A stretch of 64,000 bases of DNA, taken from assembly GCA_014904845.1 (NCBI GenBank), contig MU119329.1, positions 63,510-127,509 on the forward strand, in the 5' to 3' direction. A program made the translations under genes and the position numbers. Origin of the DNA: Acephala macrosclerotiorum (Eukaryota; Ascomycota; Leotiomycetes; Helotiales; Mollisiaceae). The notes under the pieces were generated by a model. The model worked only from the letters and a program-made list of their open reading frames with translations, ran no database searches and was not told where the DNA came from. Positions 46,321 through 57,818 of the stretch are shown in pieces; position 1 is the first letter of the stretch; every line of letters begins with the position of its first letter.

Positions 46321-47590
46321 TGTTGCAATTGCTGGAAGATTGGAATCGAGCACAATTTGATGAAGAGACTGGATTACCCGAAGAACCACGCCTGAATTCT
46401 CTGGGAAGAGTAGAACGACAACGCAAGCTTTGGAAGTGCGAGCCTTGTTCTGACTTACGTTTTTTCGTGGGGACGGTGAGGGGGATCGACTTTCGAAATT
46501 GAGGCTGTACAGGACAGTCTCGCAATGTCGAGTGAAAGCAGACACGCAATTCGAACTTGTTCGAAATAAGAGCAGGTCTCAAAGCCCAGGGTGGGTCGTA
46601 ATGAAGTTCGAGAGACCAGAATGAGAGAATTCTGGTTGCTTTCTCAAGTCGCGGGACGATAGAAGGCTTGATCCGAAAGTTGCTTTTCTCTTTTTCAGTG
46701 CTGCTGAGGATTTGGGTGTGACGCTTGGTTGGAATTGCAGAGACTGTAATCGGCCAGTAATGATAGGATGTGTGGCGTGGCTTGATGCAGGTATTCTGCG
46801 AGGCGTTCTGCGAATGCCCTTTCATGCAGTGTCGTGCAAGTCAGCACGGCCTTGCAGCAACATAATGATATGAGGCACATACCGATCACGACCATGGATT
46901 TCGTATGGTGTAAGGTTTCTCGACTACCTTCCAGGAGAGTGCTTCATTTTCATCGAATGAGAACAGGTGGAACATTGATATCATGGCAGAGGATGAGATT
47001 AATGATGTTTCACAAACCTCTATTGATCCGGCAGATTGGTGAATGCTCTCTTTTGTTGTGGACTATATTCATTGGGAAGATACTCGATTGGGAGTGGAGT
47101 GCTTCACTGTATGTGATAGATGCGTTTCGTGGGTTGCATGAGGCTGAGACGTGAAGTTTGAGATGGATGTGCGACACGAGACGCATTTTCGCAGAGGAAG
47201 AAAACAATACTCGCGAGGAAAAGATTGACATTGAAGGAACGAAGAATGCAACAATATTTAAAAAGAAAATTGGCTGGGATATGGCGGCCTAGACATGAGT
47301 AGGTAGGAGCTTTCAGTCCTTTGTAGAAGTCACGACCTTGAGTCCGCACCACCTCTTCCATTCACCAACTACTGTACTCTAGAGTTACAATGTACCAATA
47401 ATTCTGGGAGATTTTGCAAATGAGAATCAAAATGACTTGAGGAGAAACAAAGGGGAAGGGGACTTAATAAATCAACGTTTCATTTTGGTGTCTATCCTAG
47501 ATGGCATCATAGGCCCTCTTGTTGCATATCAACAAGTAACCACCACACCCCCGTGCCATCCACGCTCTCAATGTCTCCCCATCCTCTACG
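46321..47590. other. Intergenic stretch
   Basis: No supported gene. It contains the upstream region of the ankyrin gene and the 3' flank of the TPR gene. TTGTTGCATATCAACAAG at about 47520 resembles the motif concentrated at 18.6-25.9 kb but lacks the TCG. Confidence 0.4.
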
Positions 47591-50212
47591 TCAGTAGCCA
47601 TTAATGCCAAAGTCAGCCAATTGAGAACTGGTAACCACGCCATCCGACACAGCCTCTGCGATGACCTGTACTCAAGATCTCGGTGTCAGCATTCCTAATT
47701 CAAGCATTCTAAAGAGCGGGGTATAATGTTCTAGGAGCCTCGGGATAATTAAGGCTCTTAAAACAGAGGGGAAAAGGAAACATCGCTCCGAGAAGGTGGG
47801 CTCACCTTCTTGAACTCCTCATGCGCTTCCTCCGCATTCTTCAACTCCGCTGCATCACCTGCAAAGGCCTCAATGACGCACAACTTGACATAAGTATCAA
47901 ACGCTACATCCTTCACTCCATCATTGTCTGCCATCTTCTTTGCCCCATTATAGAAGATCTTCGCATTCTTCAACAACACAGCAGTACTTTTCTTAGCATC
48001 CCCATGTCCAGCCCGACCCAACTGAAACCGCAGCATCTCGACGTCTCCTCGGAGGGCATAGATCTTCTCTTTGTGTTGTGACTCAGAAAGTTTCGAGGCA
48101 GCGGCGAAATATTGTTGTGCTTTGCCGAGGGCGACCCAGCGTTGAGTGTGGTAAGGTTCACATTGGATTCCCAGATGAGCAACTGCGGCATGAAACACAA
48201 CCATACTCTCGCCCGCATCGCACAACGCTTCGGGGTTATTGCTCATGTCGAAATCGTAGGCATTGAAGACGGCATGTTCGTATTTACCGAGATCGATATC
48301 TTCAGCATTGTATTGGAGGTCGGCAACGGCGCAGTTGTAGTTGGCGATTGCGAGCTTGATGTCATTTTCTCGTGGGGTGGGGAGAGGAGCGTGTAGATGG
48401 AGAGCGGGGAGGATGGGGTCTTTGTAATAGTCGACGAGGTAGCGAACGGTCTTCTTTAAGGGGCTCTCAGAGCCTCGGCTGAGCTGGCTGAGGCTTTGGA
48501 CGTCTACTTCTTTGGCCAGCTGGGCGAGGGTTTCGAGTTGGGCGATTATAGTATCGAGAATTGTGTCGACGGTAACGGGTTCGACGATTCTGGCCCAGGC
48601 TGTTTCTTGTGGTTGAGTGTTGTTAGATGCAGGGACAGAACTTGCAGATGCTGAAGGCTCTGCTCGAGAGGGTTCGGGGATAATATCGTCATCAGCCATT
48701 TCGACATCATTGGTACCTTGGGCAGCAGTTTTAGCGGCCGCAGCATCTTGATCGAAGGCCCTCAATTGATTCTTGAGGCAGAGTTCGAAGAGCCACAATG
48801 CTTCTTCAAGATAACGCGAGGGGAGCTCATCGTTCTTGGAGACCTCTGCGTAGGAGCAAAGAGCCTGTGCGGTATTGCTAAGTGTGTAAGCGCAAGTTTG
48901 AGTAACACCTTGAACGAAAACGCAGCAGGAGTATTTTTTTTGTGTGGGCATGAGCTCGAGTGGTGCCTTCGGATCCCAGTGTTTAGCGAGCAATATTAGG
49001 AGTGAGAATTTCTGCTTCATTGAATGACATCGAGCGCATGGACTTGCATGCTTGTCGAAAGCCACGCGCTTGATCATGCGCGGGTTGAGCTTTTGCTGGA
49101 TTGAAATGCATGTATTACAGGGATTAGGATGCGGTGGATCATCCATGATGATGGAAGTGTAGTATAAGAGAGCAATAGCAAGTGGTTGAAAGGTTTGCGC
49201 AAAGTTGAAGGAGAAGATTGAGGTTTTGAGGACCGGAAGCGGGGGATCTCGCTTGAGGTCCGGCAACAAAAGTCACTCACTCCGACTCAAGTCAAGTGCC
49301 CGAGCTGATATCAAGGGAGCGAATAGCAAAGCTAAGTCGCGCCTGCTCAGAACGACTAACTGGGCTGAAGAGGCTCGCTGTGTTCGAAAACAGCGACACG
49401 CCAAAGTACTAGAGCTCTAAGGACATTCCCAAGGGAGTCCGATCTCAAGAACTTGTTCAGCCAAGGAGTCAGAGGCATAGACCCCTCGAGCTCCTACTGA
49501 CTACTTTTTAGAAGTGCTCTTTGAGGGGATTGCGTTCTATTACAAAGTCCTTAAAGTATCGGGACATTGTCGTGTCACTTGTTTCGCATAGGGGAAGGGA
49601 GGGTCGGCTCGCTAAAGAAATTTTGTACGCTTACAACAAGGCGTCTGCATTATCGGAATCCAACTTCAAAGCATATCTACTAGACTCAATCGCAGTCTGT
49701 AGTAGTTCCAGGAGAGTTCCCGGGAGTTGGGGCCGGATCTTGGGATGCTGGGTCATCTCATATTGAAGACGAGCTCTGACAAAGTTGTCAGCAAAAAGAG
49801 GCCTGTCACGTGAAAGTTGATACGCACTTGTTGTATGCTAGGTCAAAGGAGCCTGGGAACTTCTTCAGACCCTCATCATAAGCATCAAGGGCTCTAATGA
49901 AGAATCTGGTGGACTGTATCAAAGGATTTGATTAGCAAGAGCTCACGTGATATCGAAGAGGCTCGAACCTTGGCGGCGTCTCCTCCCCTCCATTTCTCTC
50001 CTGCTTCTTCGTGGTCGACGCCAACTATAGCAGATCAGCTTTGATGTGCTTTTCTTTTTCGAATTGCATACCCTCAAGAAATTCATCTGCAGTCGTCGGG
50101 ACCTGTTGCACGTTAGTCATTCTAGCGACATAAGAGTTGGGTATTGTCTTACTGGCGTAGCATGCTTTGATTTCTTTTTGTTTTCCTTTAGGAACTGCTT
50201 CGGCTTCGGCAT
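47591..50212 (-). CDS. Conserved fungal TPR-type protein with a 757-nt intron
   Basis: Seven exons (50153-50212, 50072-50102, 49969-50024, 49828-49913, 49635-49775, 47806-48877, 47591-47665) give 506 aa with all phases consistent. The N-terminus is Lys-rich (MPKPKQFLKENKKKSKHATP). Helical repeats follow: FFIRALDAYDEGLKKFPGSF, DLAYNKARLQYEM, NADALFNTAQALCSYAEV and RYLEEALWLFELCL, typical of TPR units. An acidic Ala/Ser linker lies near residues 205-250, and more helical repeats run to the C-terminus (GVVTSSQLADFGINGY). Exon 5 joins exon 6 across 48878-49634, splitting the Phe codon of LFNTAQ. That intron is more than ten times the size of its neighbours and contains its own ORF. The family is a cytosolic/nucleolar TPR scaffold of uncertain role; a ribosomal-protein chaperone such as Acl4 is a possible relative, not established here. 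Confidence 0.8.
48895..49269 (-). other. ORF with CxxC-CxxC motif nested in the TPR gene intron
   Basis: Inside the 757-nt intron, on the same strand, an ATG at about 49147-49149 opens MDDPPHPNPCNTCISIQQKL. This continues with FDKHASPCARC and HSMKQKFSLLILLAKHWDP. Two CxxC pairs about 30 residues apart, the second followed by a basic/hydrophobic helix, resemble the small zinc-binding modules at the start of many uncharacterised Pezizomycotina proteins. The frame happens to run on into the host exon. It may be a truncated insertion that enlarged the intron, or a chance ORF. Confidence 0.35.
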
Positions 50213-51650
50213 TGTGAGATATGACAGAAGGCAAGGGGAAGAAGGAGTTTGTTCTTGAAAAGGGCGTTTTTGCTAGCGGTACGACGCTCAGCAAGCAGAT
50301 GAGATGGGGATGGAGATGGTTGCGAAGCATGGAAAGATATTTTCTTCTGACAAATGTATGGTTCGCCACGGCCGGCGCAACCATGACTTCATGCTGTGCT
50401 GCGACGATGGGAATACACGATCATGCATCACAACTATCGTCTGATACTTAGTAGAATGGATCGAATTGACTTCCAGTCTCAAAGATCTTCTGTTCTTCGA
50501 ACTGTGGTGATCGGCACCGCGCACGACCAGATGCCACGGCCAACGGTCAACGGTCCCAGAGCTCAGAACTCCACCGAGACTCGGATGCCGGCCCTCGCAT
50601 GCCTGGGAGCCACGTTTCAGGGGCTGTAATGGGCAGTGATGGGCTGGAATTCCTTCTTTTCACGGGTAGCCACGTGCGTTCACTGTGCCACAGTGCATCG
50701 TCGAAGGGGCCGAACCGCTGAGCCTGGACCACGATGCGTGTTTGTGCTGTCTCTCAAGCCTTCGCTCCCCTTGCCCGCAGCCTCCTATGCACACCAATTC
50801 GAGCCACTCTTCCCAATCCTCTCTCTTCCCATGTTGCGCCCGCGGAGAAATTCCTGCTTTCCTCGAATCAGAGCTTCTTCACGGGCACGAACATCACGAA
50901 TTGCTGCGAACCTCATCTCTCCTTTCGCCGATTGCCTCGGGACCAGAGTCCAGGTTTCGCAGTGATCAACGTGCCCTGGGTTGAGCAGTCAGATCCCTGC
51001 AATCGACCATCATCCCACTGCATCCCACCGCATCCCCGAAGCGCCATACGGAGGTATTGTCGAGGATTGTGTTGGTACCGAGACATCCAACCTCCGCCGT
51101 ACAAGAATAGCTCTTTCCTCTGCTGTGCGATTCGTGGAAGCTGCATCATTACAACAAAGCAATTGCTCCGCCTAACAACAAGACAATCGAATACAATCAA
51201 TCACCACGAGCCCGAGAAGAACGAAGTCGTCGTTTAGATTCGTATTTGAAGAACTTCGACCCACCTTCGAGAAGGGGCCTCCTGTTACAGATTGATCACG
51301 ACCTCGTGGCAACCGAAACACACCTCCACCTCTATCCTCGACATCTCGCAGATCCAGCCTTTCACCGTCATCACTCTACCCAAACCTGCGAATCGAGACA
51401 ACCGCGAAAATTATTGCGATTGAGCCTCGACCACACTACAGACCTGACCTTGATCCTTCTTTTCCCTGTCCATTTCGTGAAAGGATCGTGAAACAACCTT
51501 ACAATGGGTACCTCTCTAGAGTCATCTCGCCCCATCATGGCGCCCAGCGTGAGTATTTCTCCCCTATTTTCCAATCCTGTCTTCAATCCATCAATCAATC
51601 CATCCCATCTCTCCATCCACCACTGCTCGCTCTCACGACATCCGCTGACA
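50213..51650. other. Divergent upstream region with long CT-rich leader
   Basis: This lies between the divergently oriented TPR gene and the 116-aa gene. From about 50,740 the plus strand is CT- and CA-rich and stays open in several frames, as a long fungal 5' UTR would. A CACGTG lies at 50671-50676. I do not accept the 167-codon frame at 50734-51237 as a gene, because it has no domain and is explained by composition. Confidence 0.4.
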
Positions 51651-52001
51651 ATGTCTTCCTCGCCCCAGCTCGCAAGCAAACGCGCCTCAACCCGCTTCAG
51701 CACCTACAGCGCCGCCCCCTCCGTCGCCAACACGGTCCAGACAACCCTCAGTTCCGCCTCCGCCCAACAAGAAATCAAAGACATCGAAGAAGGGCTTGAT
51801 AAACTGGAGAATAAGAAGTTGGGGCAGCAGAGATTCGTACCAACGCAGGAGAAGAGTGAGCATTTGAGCAAGCTGGCGCTGGGGGCGAAGTTAGAGAGGG
51901 CACTGGGGAGGAGGATGGGTGGGCAGGATGCGGTTATGAGGGAGAGGGGTGTGGCAAAGGGAAAGGGGGAGGAGAATGAGAAGGTTGCTTTTGCTGCTTA
52001 G
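51651..52001 (+). CDS. Small helical protein of unknown function (116 aa)
   Basis: The ATG at 51651 is preceded by a CT-rich leader and followed by a Ser/Thr-rich N-terminus (MSSSPQLASKRASTRFSTYS). A charged helix QQEIKDIEEGLDKLENKKLG follows, then KLALGAKLERALGRRMGG and a Lys/Glu-rich tail. It has coherent codon use and a heptad-like pattern in the middle, suggesting a short coiled coil. It has no signal peptide or membrane segment. The frame is open upstream to an earlier ATG (51504), but that extension is low-complexity Ser/His/Pro sequence typical of UTR. Family unknown; small single-exon proteins of this type occur widely in Pezizomycotina. Confidence 0.6.
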   Translation: MSSSPQLASKRASTRFSTYSAAPSVANTVQTTLSSASAQQEIKDIEEGLDKLENKKLGQQRFVPTQEKSEHLSKLALGAKLERALGRRMGGQDAVMRERGVAKGKGEENEKVAFAA

Positions 52002-53662
52002 ATTGGCGGAGGATTCGATTTTACATTTCTTCGATTCGATGCCCGATTCTCCGACAAAACGAATGATACCACAGAAGACGATGTTGGGGGACAGAGGTGG
52101 CGGGCCATTGACGACTATAGAGGCATGAGTAAACATGATGGATGAAACAATCGAGAATATTGTATGGGCATGCAGCTGGCGTTTTGTTTTTCATTACCAC
52201 CCGTGTTGCGTTGTGCTAGGAAAGTGCTGTTTGTGTTTTGAAAGTATACCATCTCGTTGCTTGGTTTTCTCTGCTCTGGTGATGATCGAGGGATGGGTGT
52301 GGGCGTGGGCTTTTGCATGTTAGGGTGGCTCGTCTTGTTTGGTATGAGATGCATATTAGAACATGGGAATAATCCTGGGTAGAATGTTATTTCTACCTTA
52401 CTATCTTCTTAAAGACACTTGGGATGTGGATTGGAGTTGGGTGTTGCTGGTAAGCATGCACATTCTGAATTTCAGTTCCTCTAGTTTTTCTCTGCTCCAC
52501 TGTATGCGAACTGGTATAATAGACTGCCTTGCTTGAAGCAGGTGCTTTGCTCGCTAGATCTCCTGTTGAAACACTGTCTTCTCTATTAGTTACCCTCCTC
52601 ACAATGGTAAATTCTGCTTCTTTCATGGCCCTTTCCTATCTCATAAGTAAGTTGTCGCCTTCATCGCAAGGCTCACTGCATAGTTTAAGGTATCCCACAT
52701 ACACATTTCTTTATGCCTGTTGGATCTGCTACTTCACTTATGGTTTATTCGGCCGGTTGGGAAGGACAGTCGAACAAATGAAGTTCTAGCTGTGTTACGT
52801 CTCTGTCAGTGTGGTATTTATAGACTGCACCTATACCTAGTTGGCCTAGACCTTGATGTACAATAGGGAGAGAGACTGGCTTGAGGGATTGACAGGGTTT
52901 GTATGGTAGCTTTTTGTGTTGCACCGTGAGTGGAAAAAGGGTGGAGAGCATAGCTATGCAACATCTTTGCAGCTCGATATTATGAAAAAGGAATGATGAT
53001 TGATTCTGCACTAAACGTAGATAATTTGCTGTCGCTTGAAGTTCGGGTGGTCGGCCGAAATGTACTTCGGAGTTAAAAGTATGGAAACTCATATAGAGTT
53101 TGGGATAATACTGAACCTCCAATACTTCACGGATATAGCTGCAATAAATCATGAACTGTGAGCAAATGGCTATGAATTCCGCCTATCTTGAATAACAGAT
53201 GATTTCAACAATGTCCCATATTTCCACGTGACCTGACTTCACGATACCCTTGTCTCGCTAGGCGCTTCCAAAAGCATCAATTGATCAAATTCTTGTCCTC
53301 CACTTTCCACCAGCATCACAGCAAACCTGTCCTCCGCACACCCCGACCTTCCGCCTTTCTGTTAGAATCCTATTCGATTCTTCTCTTCAGATTCTTCTAA
53401 TCTATTGTATTTCAGCTTCGTGAGATTCTCTTCAACTTTTTAGAGTCTGTCTCCAAGCTTCTGCTCTCTGCCTTAAGACGCGTTCGATATCCGTGACAGG
53501 ACTCGACGACTTCTACCGACCGTTCCCTACTTCACTACGATCTGCGAAGTGACCTCCTAGGGCCTTTGCGCGTCTTCACACCCTCTCCCACGTCCTCTAC
53601 TCGAATTCTGACTCCCGAGGTTGACAATACTGTCTACCTCATCCTTCACAACCTCGAGCGCA
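52002..53662. other. Intergenic stretch and 5' leader of the NTF2/RRM gene
   Basis: No gene is supported. From about 53,270 to 53,660 the plus strand is CT-rich, consistent with the long leader of the next gene. A CACGTGAC lies at 53225-53232. Confidence 0.4.
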
Positions 53663-55345
53663 ATGGCGACCAATGGCAGCTTCTCCCAGCAGGAGCAATA
53701 CAAGTCCTCGACCGAATCCTACCCTGCTACCTCGGGTGCTAGTGAGTCAACTGCTGGGGGCGCTTCCGGCAATGATCTCTCGAAGGATGAGGTCGGATGG
53801 TACTTCGTTGAGCAATACTACACGACTCTGAGCAAGTCTCCAGAGAAGCTTCATGTAAGTTTATCTGCCAAGGCCGCATGGCGGTTACTGACACTATACC
53901 AGCTCTTCTACGGAACGCGCTCGCAGTTCGTTTCAGGTCAAGAGGCTGAGGTTTCTGCAGTTGCCGTTGGTCGTAGTGTAAGTCTACAATATCCCTACCT
54001 CCGCCGGCTTCACTAATGAAGACAGGCTATCCAAGAACGTATCAAGCAGTTGGACTTCCAAGACTGCAAAGTCCGCGTCTCTAATGTCGACTCCCAAGCT
54101 TCCTACGAGAACATCGTCATCCAAGTTATCGGAGAGACATCAAACAAATCCGCCGACTTGAAGAAGTTTGTCCAGACCTTCGTCCTTGCTCAACAACCTA
54201 CTGGCTACTTCGTTCTCAACGACATCTTCAGATACATAAACGAGGAGGGTGAGGAGGAAACTGTTGAGAACGCTCAGGACCCTACGGTTGCTGATACTCT
54301 GGTCGAGGATGTTGAGATGCCAAAGGCTCAGCCCTCAACTGAGGACCCAGTTGCCCCAGCTACCTCAACTGCCTTAGATACCGAGGTGGTTGACAAGAAG
54401 TTGGAGGAGACCGTTGAGGAGGAGGAGGCTGCCGAGGAGACTCCAGCTACCAATGGTACCCCCTCAGAGGCTGAAGAGGAACCAGTAGCTGCTGCCAAGG
54501 TCGAGGAGGTTCCAACACCTGAAGTCGCTGCTAAGGAGGTCGAGGAGGAGCTCAAGGAGCCAGAAAAGCCCAAAGACCCTCTCCCAACCCCAGCCATCAC
54601 CCGCGCACCCTCTACCACTAAGCCCGCTGCCCCAGTCACACCTGCTGCTCCACCCAAGCCTTTGAGCTGGGCTAGCCGTGCTGCTGCCGCAGTTGGATCC
54701 GCACCAAAGCCAGCTGTCCCTGTTGTTGCACCAAAGACTGCCACCCCACCTGCACAAGCTCGTGCTGCTCCACCAGCTGCTGCTAAGCCTGCCCCGACAA
54801 TTGCTCCCGTTGCCCCTGCTGAGAAGGATAAGGAGAACGCTTCACCAACAAATTCCGGATGGCAGACTGCCGGAGCTGACCATGCTAAGCGACAAGCTCG
54901 ACCACAGTCAATCTCTGGTCCGCCCGAGAAGGAGGGTACTATGGGATATGTGCGAAATGTCACCGAGAAGGTCCAGACTGAGGACTTGAGAAGCGCTTTG
55001 CAATCTCATGGCTCTTTAGTCTACTTTGATATCAACAGGGGCAAGGTGAGCCTCTGATATGTACTCCTCCTTGAATAGAACTAACAATGGTAGAATTGTG
55101 CCTTTGTCGAATTCTCCACCCCCGAAGGATACCAAGCTGCAGTTGCTGCTAACCCTTACTCGGTTTCTGGTGAAACTATCTACGTTGAGCCCCGTCGACC
55201 AAAGGCCGGAGCATATGGAGGAAATGGATACACTGGCGGACGAGGAGGACTCAACCAACGAGGCCGAGGTGGATTCCCCAACCGTGGCCGAGGCGGCGGA
55301 GGAGCACAACGAGGACGAGGCACCGCACCTACCACGAACGCATGA
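53663..55345 (+). CDS. G3BP/Bre5-type RNA-binding protein (NTF2 + RRM + RGG)
   Basis: Four exons (53663-53854, 53903-53977, 54026-55045, 55094-55345) encode 512 aa. Residues about 38-165 form an NTF2-like domain, from VGWYFVEQYYTTLSKSPEKL through FVLAQQPTGYFVLNDIFRYI. A long acidic segment and then a Pro/Ala-rich linker follow. Next is an RRM (about 415-485) with a degenerate RNP-2 (GYVRNV) and RNP-1-like NCAFVEF, and last an RGG-type Gly/Arg tail. This order is that of metazoan G3BP, fission yeast Nxt3 and budding yeast Bre5. These bind the deubiquitinase Ubp3/USP10 and take part in stress-granule formation and ribophagy. I start at the ATG at 53663; an in-frame TTG upstream is not needed. 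Confidence 0.93.
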
Positions 55346-57818
55346 TTTGCCAACACAAACCCAGACCCTCACGTCGGCATCCCCCCATGACAAACCTTTA
55401 CGACATCGACGCTGTACCATACTTGGAGTTCGTCTTTTCTTCACGATACCAAGAATCTGTACTCTACACCTTCCTCTTCATCATGCATTCTAGGCTTGCT
55501 TTACTCCTCTTCCTTTGGTTCCACGAAAACAAAAGTTCTGCAAAATGGTTCTACCCACGTCTTATGCCTGATGCCCCTGCTTTCCTGCGTGTTGCACATT
55601 TGCATTTTCAAAAAATGGGTTGGACTGTGGTTGCAATGCAATGCGATGTGTTCAATTTTGCGAATTGACGTTTGCCTTTTGGTAGATGTTTGAAGCCAAA
55701 ATTCTACTTCCTTGCTTTCTCCCGGTTAGCATGGATCTTACTTTCGATTCTCTTTGTTCTTTTTCTTCTTCTTTTATGGTATGATAGTCGAATCGAGGTG
55801 TATAGCATGTTTTCATGGATGCCTTGAGCTTTGAAGTGTGGTTGTGGGAGGAGGTGGCATATGGTTCGATAGAGAGATGGATAATTATGGGTGGGTGGAT
55901 ATCTGGATTTGGGACAGAGTGGGAGGGGGTGCGATGTGTTGAGCTGATGGGTGCTGGTACTTGCTGGTGTGTGGATGAGGAGATGTGAAGGGGATGAAAA
56001 TCTGTAATTATTCTAAAGTAATGACAGAAAGTCAAACATGCTCTTGTTGCTAGTGCCGGGTCCCTTTTCAAACTTCCTTCGATGGTAATGTCCGTATGAA
56101 TTAGAGACGAACACAAGGCTTCACGTTCTTGAACATAACTCGGCAGTTGAGGTAACACTTTTATAACGGAACTCAAGATAGCTACAGTGTTTGTACCTTA
56201 TCTCTTGTTCCTATTTCACCGCCCCAAAACAGATTAGATTAGGTATATGTGGCTAACCCGGAAGCATACAACAACCTCACCTCGTCTCAGGAACTCTGCT
56301 TCCTTCCTTCCTAACCTCGCCTCGCGAACAACTCAGCCCAACATGCACCAGACAACACCACATACCTTATTCAGCCCTGCATGCAATACTTTCAATTATA
56401 ATTCGCAAGTACGTCTACCGTCCCTCTCTGCACAAGCCTACATTTCGCAAGCCAGCAAACCTGTCGCTAGTCAAATGTCAAAGTCGATATCAGATCTCAA
56501 TCGAAGATTGACAAGTCGATCGATATTGAATCTGCCATGTGCATGTAGGATGGGTTCGTGCACCCGCGGAGCCGGTGAGCCTCCCGTCGTGCAGATGCAT
56601 GAATGAGGCATGGCTGGCTGCAGATCGGGTTGTCAACAAACTCTATCTTGACCTACGAACTATCTCACGCATGCCATTGAACCGGTGGGAGACTGGGCGC
56701 TAGTTCTCGAGGCCCATGCGACAGTACGGCAAGATGAAGGTCGGACGTCCCAGATATCAGCTTCGTCCTCGCTCGAACTACAAGTTCCTTAGAAGACGGT
56801 TCCGGGAACAAGTGGAAGGCCCTGCAGATGGCTAGCTCAATCTGCATAGACTCGAGTCAAGGTCATATGCAGTAAGACTGCAAAGGGTGAAAGCTATCGA
56901 GAGGACCAATCTTCAAGCTGGAGCTTGTTCTAAGCATATCTTGGGCCTTGAGGAGAACAGTTTGGGGGGCTAAGCTGGTGAAAGCATTTTGCTGCCTTGT
57001 TGTCTTGCGGTTCTTAAACAGATTTGTGTTCAGCTTGAGATCTGGGGTACAGAAGTTCTTTTTTTCCTCATTTGTCTCTTTCATTCGTCTAGTTTCTTTC
57101 CACCGACTCATGGGCATGGTTCACCTATCGCCCTTTCCCGCATTTCAGCTTTTCACTACCGGCTCGCGGGGGAGGGTTGGTTGGGATTTTTGCCAAGAAA
57201 GTATGTCTCGGCTTTTCCGTTTGAAATATCTGGCACGATGCTTTCTGGAGTACTATAGAAATCGGCGAGTTTGCCCCATCTGGGATCGATTCTCCGTGAA
57301 ATTTAACACGGTTTCTGTTGATTTTATTTGTCCTTGTTTTGATATGTTGAAGACTGCGACTTGAATTGGGTCGTATGGTAGAATCAATAAGGTCTAATAG
57401 ATCAATACACTCCTACCGTTGGGCCTGTTGGATTCAAGAGCACCGTTTGGATTGGATGGGAGGTCAAAAGACGCGGATTGGGATGGGAAGTGAAGACATA
57501 GAAGTGCAATGTAGGAGGCAAGATGGAGCGGTTGAGATGAGGAATGTGGACGGAACTGTGAGTTGGGTTGATAGGGGTGCGTTAGGAGATGGAATAGAGG
57601 AAATGTCGGAGGTGTATTTTGAAAGTTGGCAGTTTGTAGGGTCTGTGGTCATGAGTTCTCCTAGAACCATGTGGATTGGTGAGCATGGGGATGCTGATGA
57701 AGTGTTGCTAGGCTGTTTGTTGTACAAGTATCTGTGCGTATTTGGGGTGGGTGTTGCCTGCTAATACTCTGTACGTTCCGCTTCTAAGCGGACGTGCTAG
57801 AGCTAACTTGAGACCAGA
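55346..57818. other. Intergenic stretch
   Basis: This holds the 3' UTR of the NTF2/RRM gene and sequence upstream of the MFS gene. A plus-strand frame at 57366-57764 is open but lacks hydrophobic segments or motifs; it could contain the first exon of the transporter, joined at a GTGCGT donor (57734), but would not supply the missing first membrane helix. Confidence 0.4.

Noticed and set aside
50734..51237. 167-codon plus-strand frame upstream of the 116-aa gene
   Set aside because: CT/CA-rich leader-like sequence open in several frames, with no domain.
54328..54963. 211-codon antisense frame in the NTF2/RRM gene
   Set aside because: Mirror of the Pro/Ala/Glu-rich linker; no domain.
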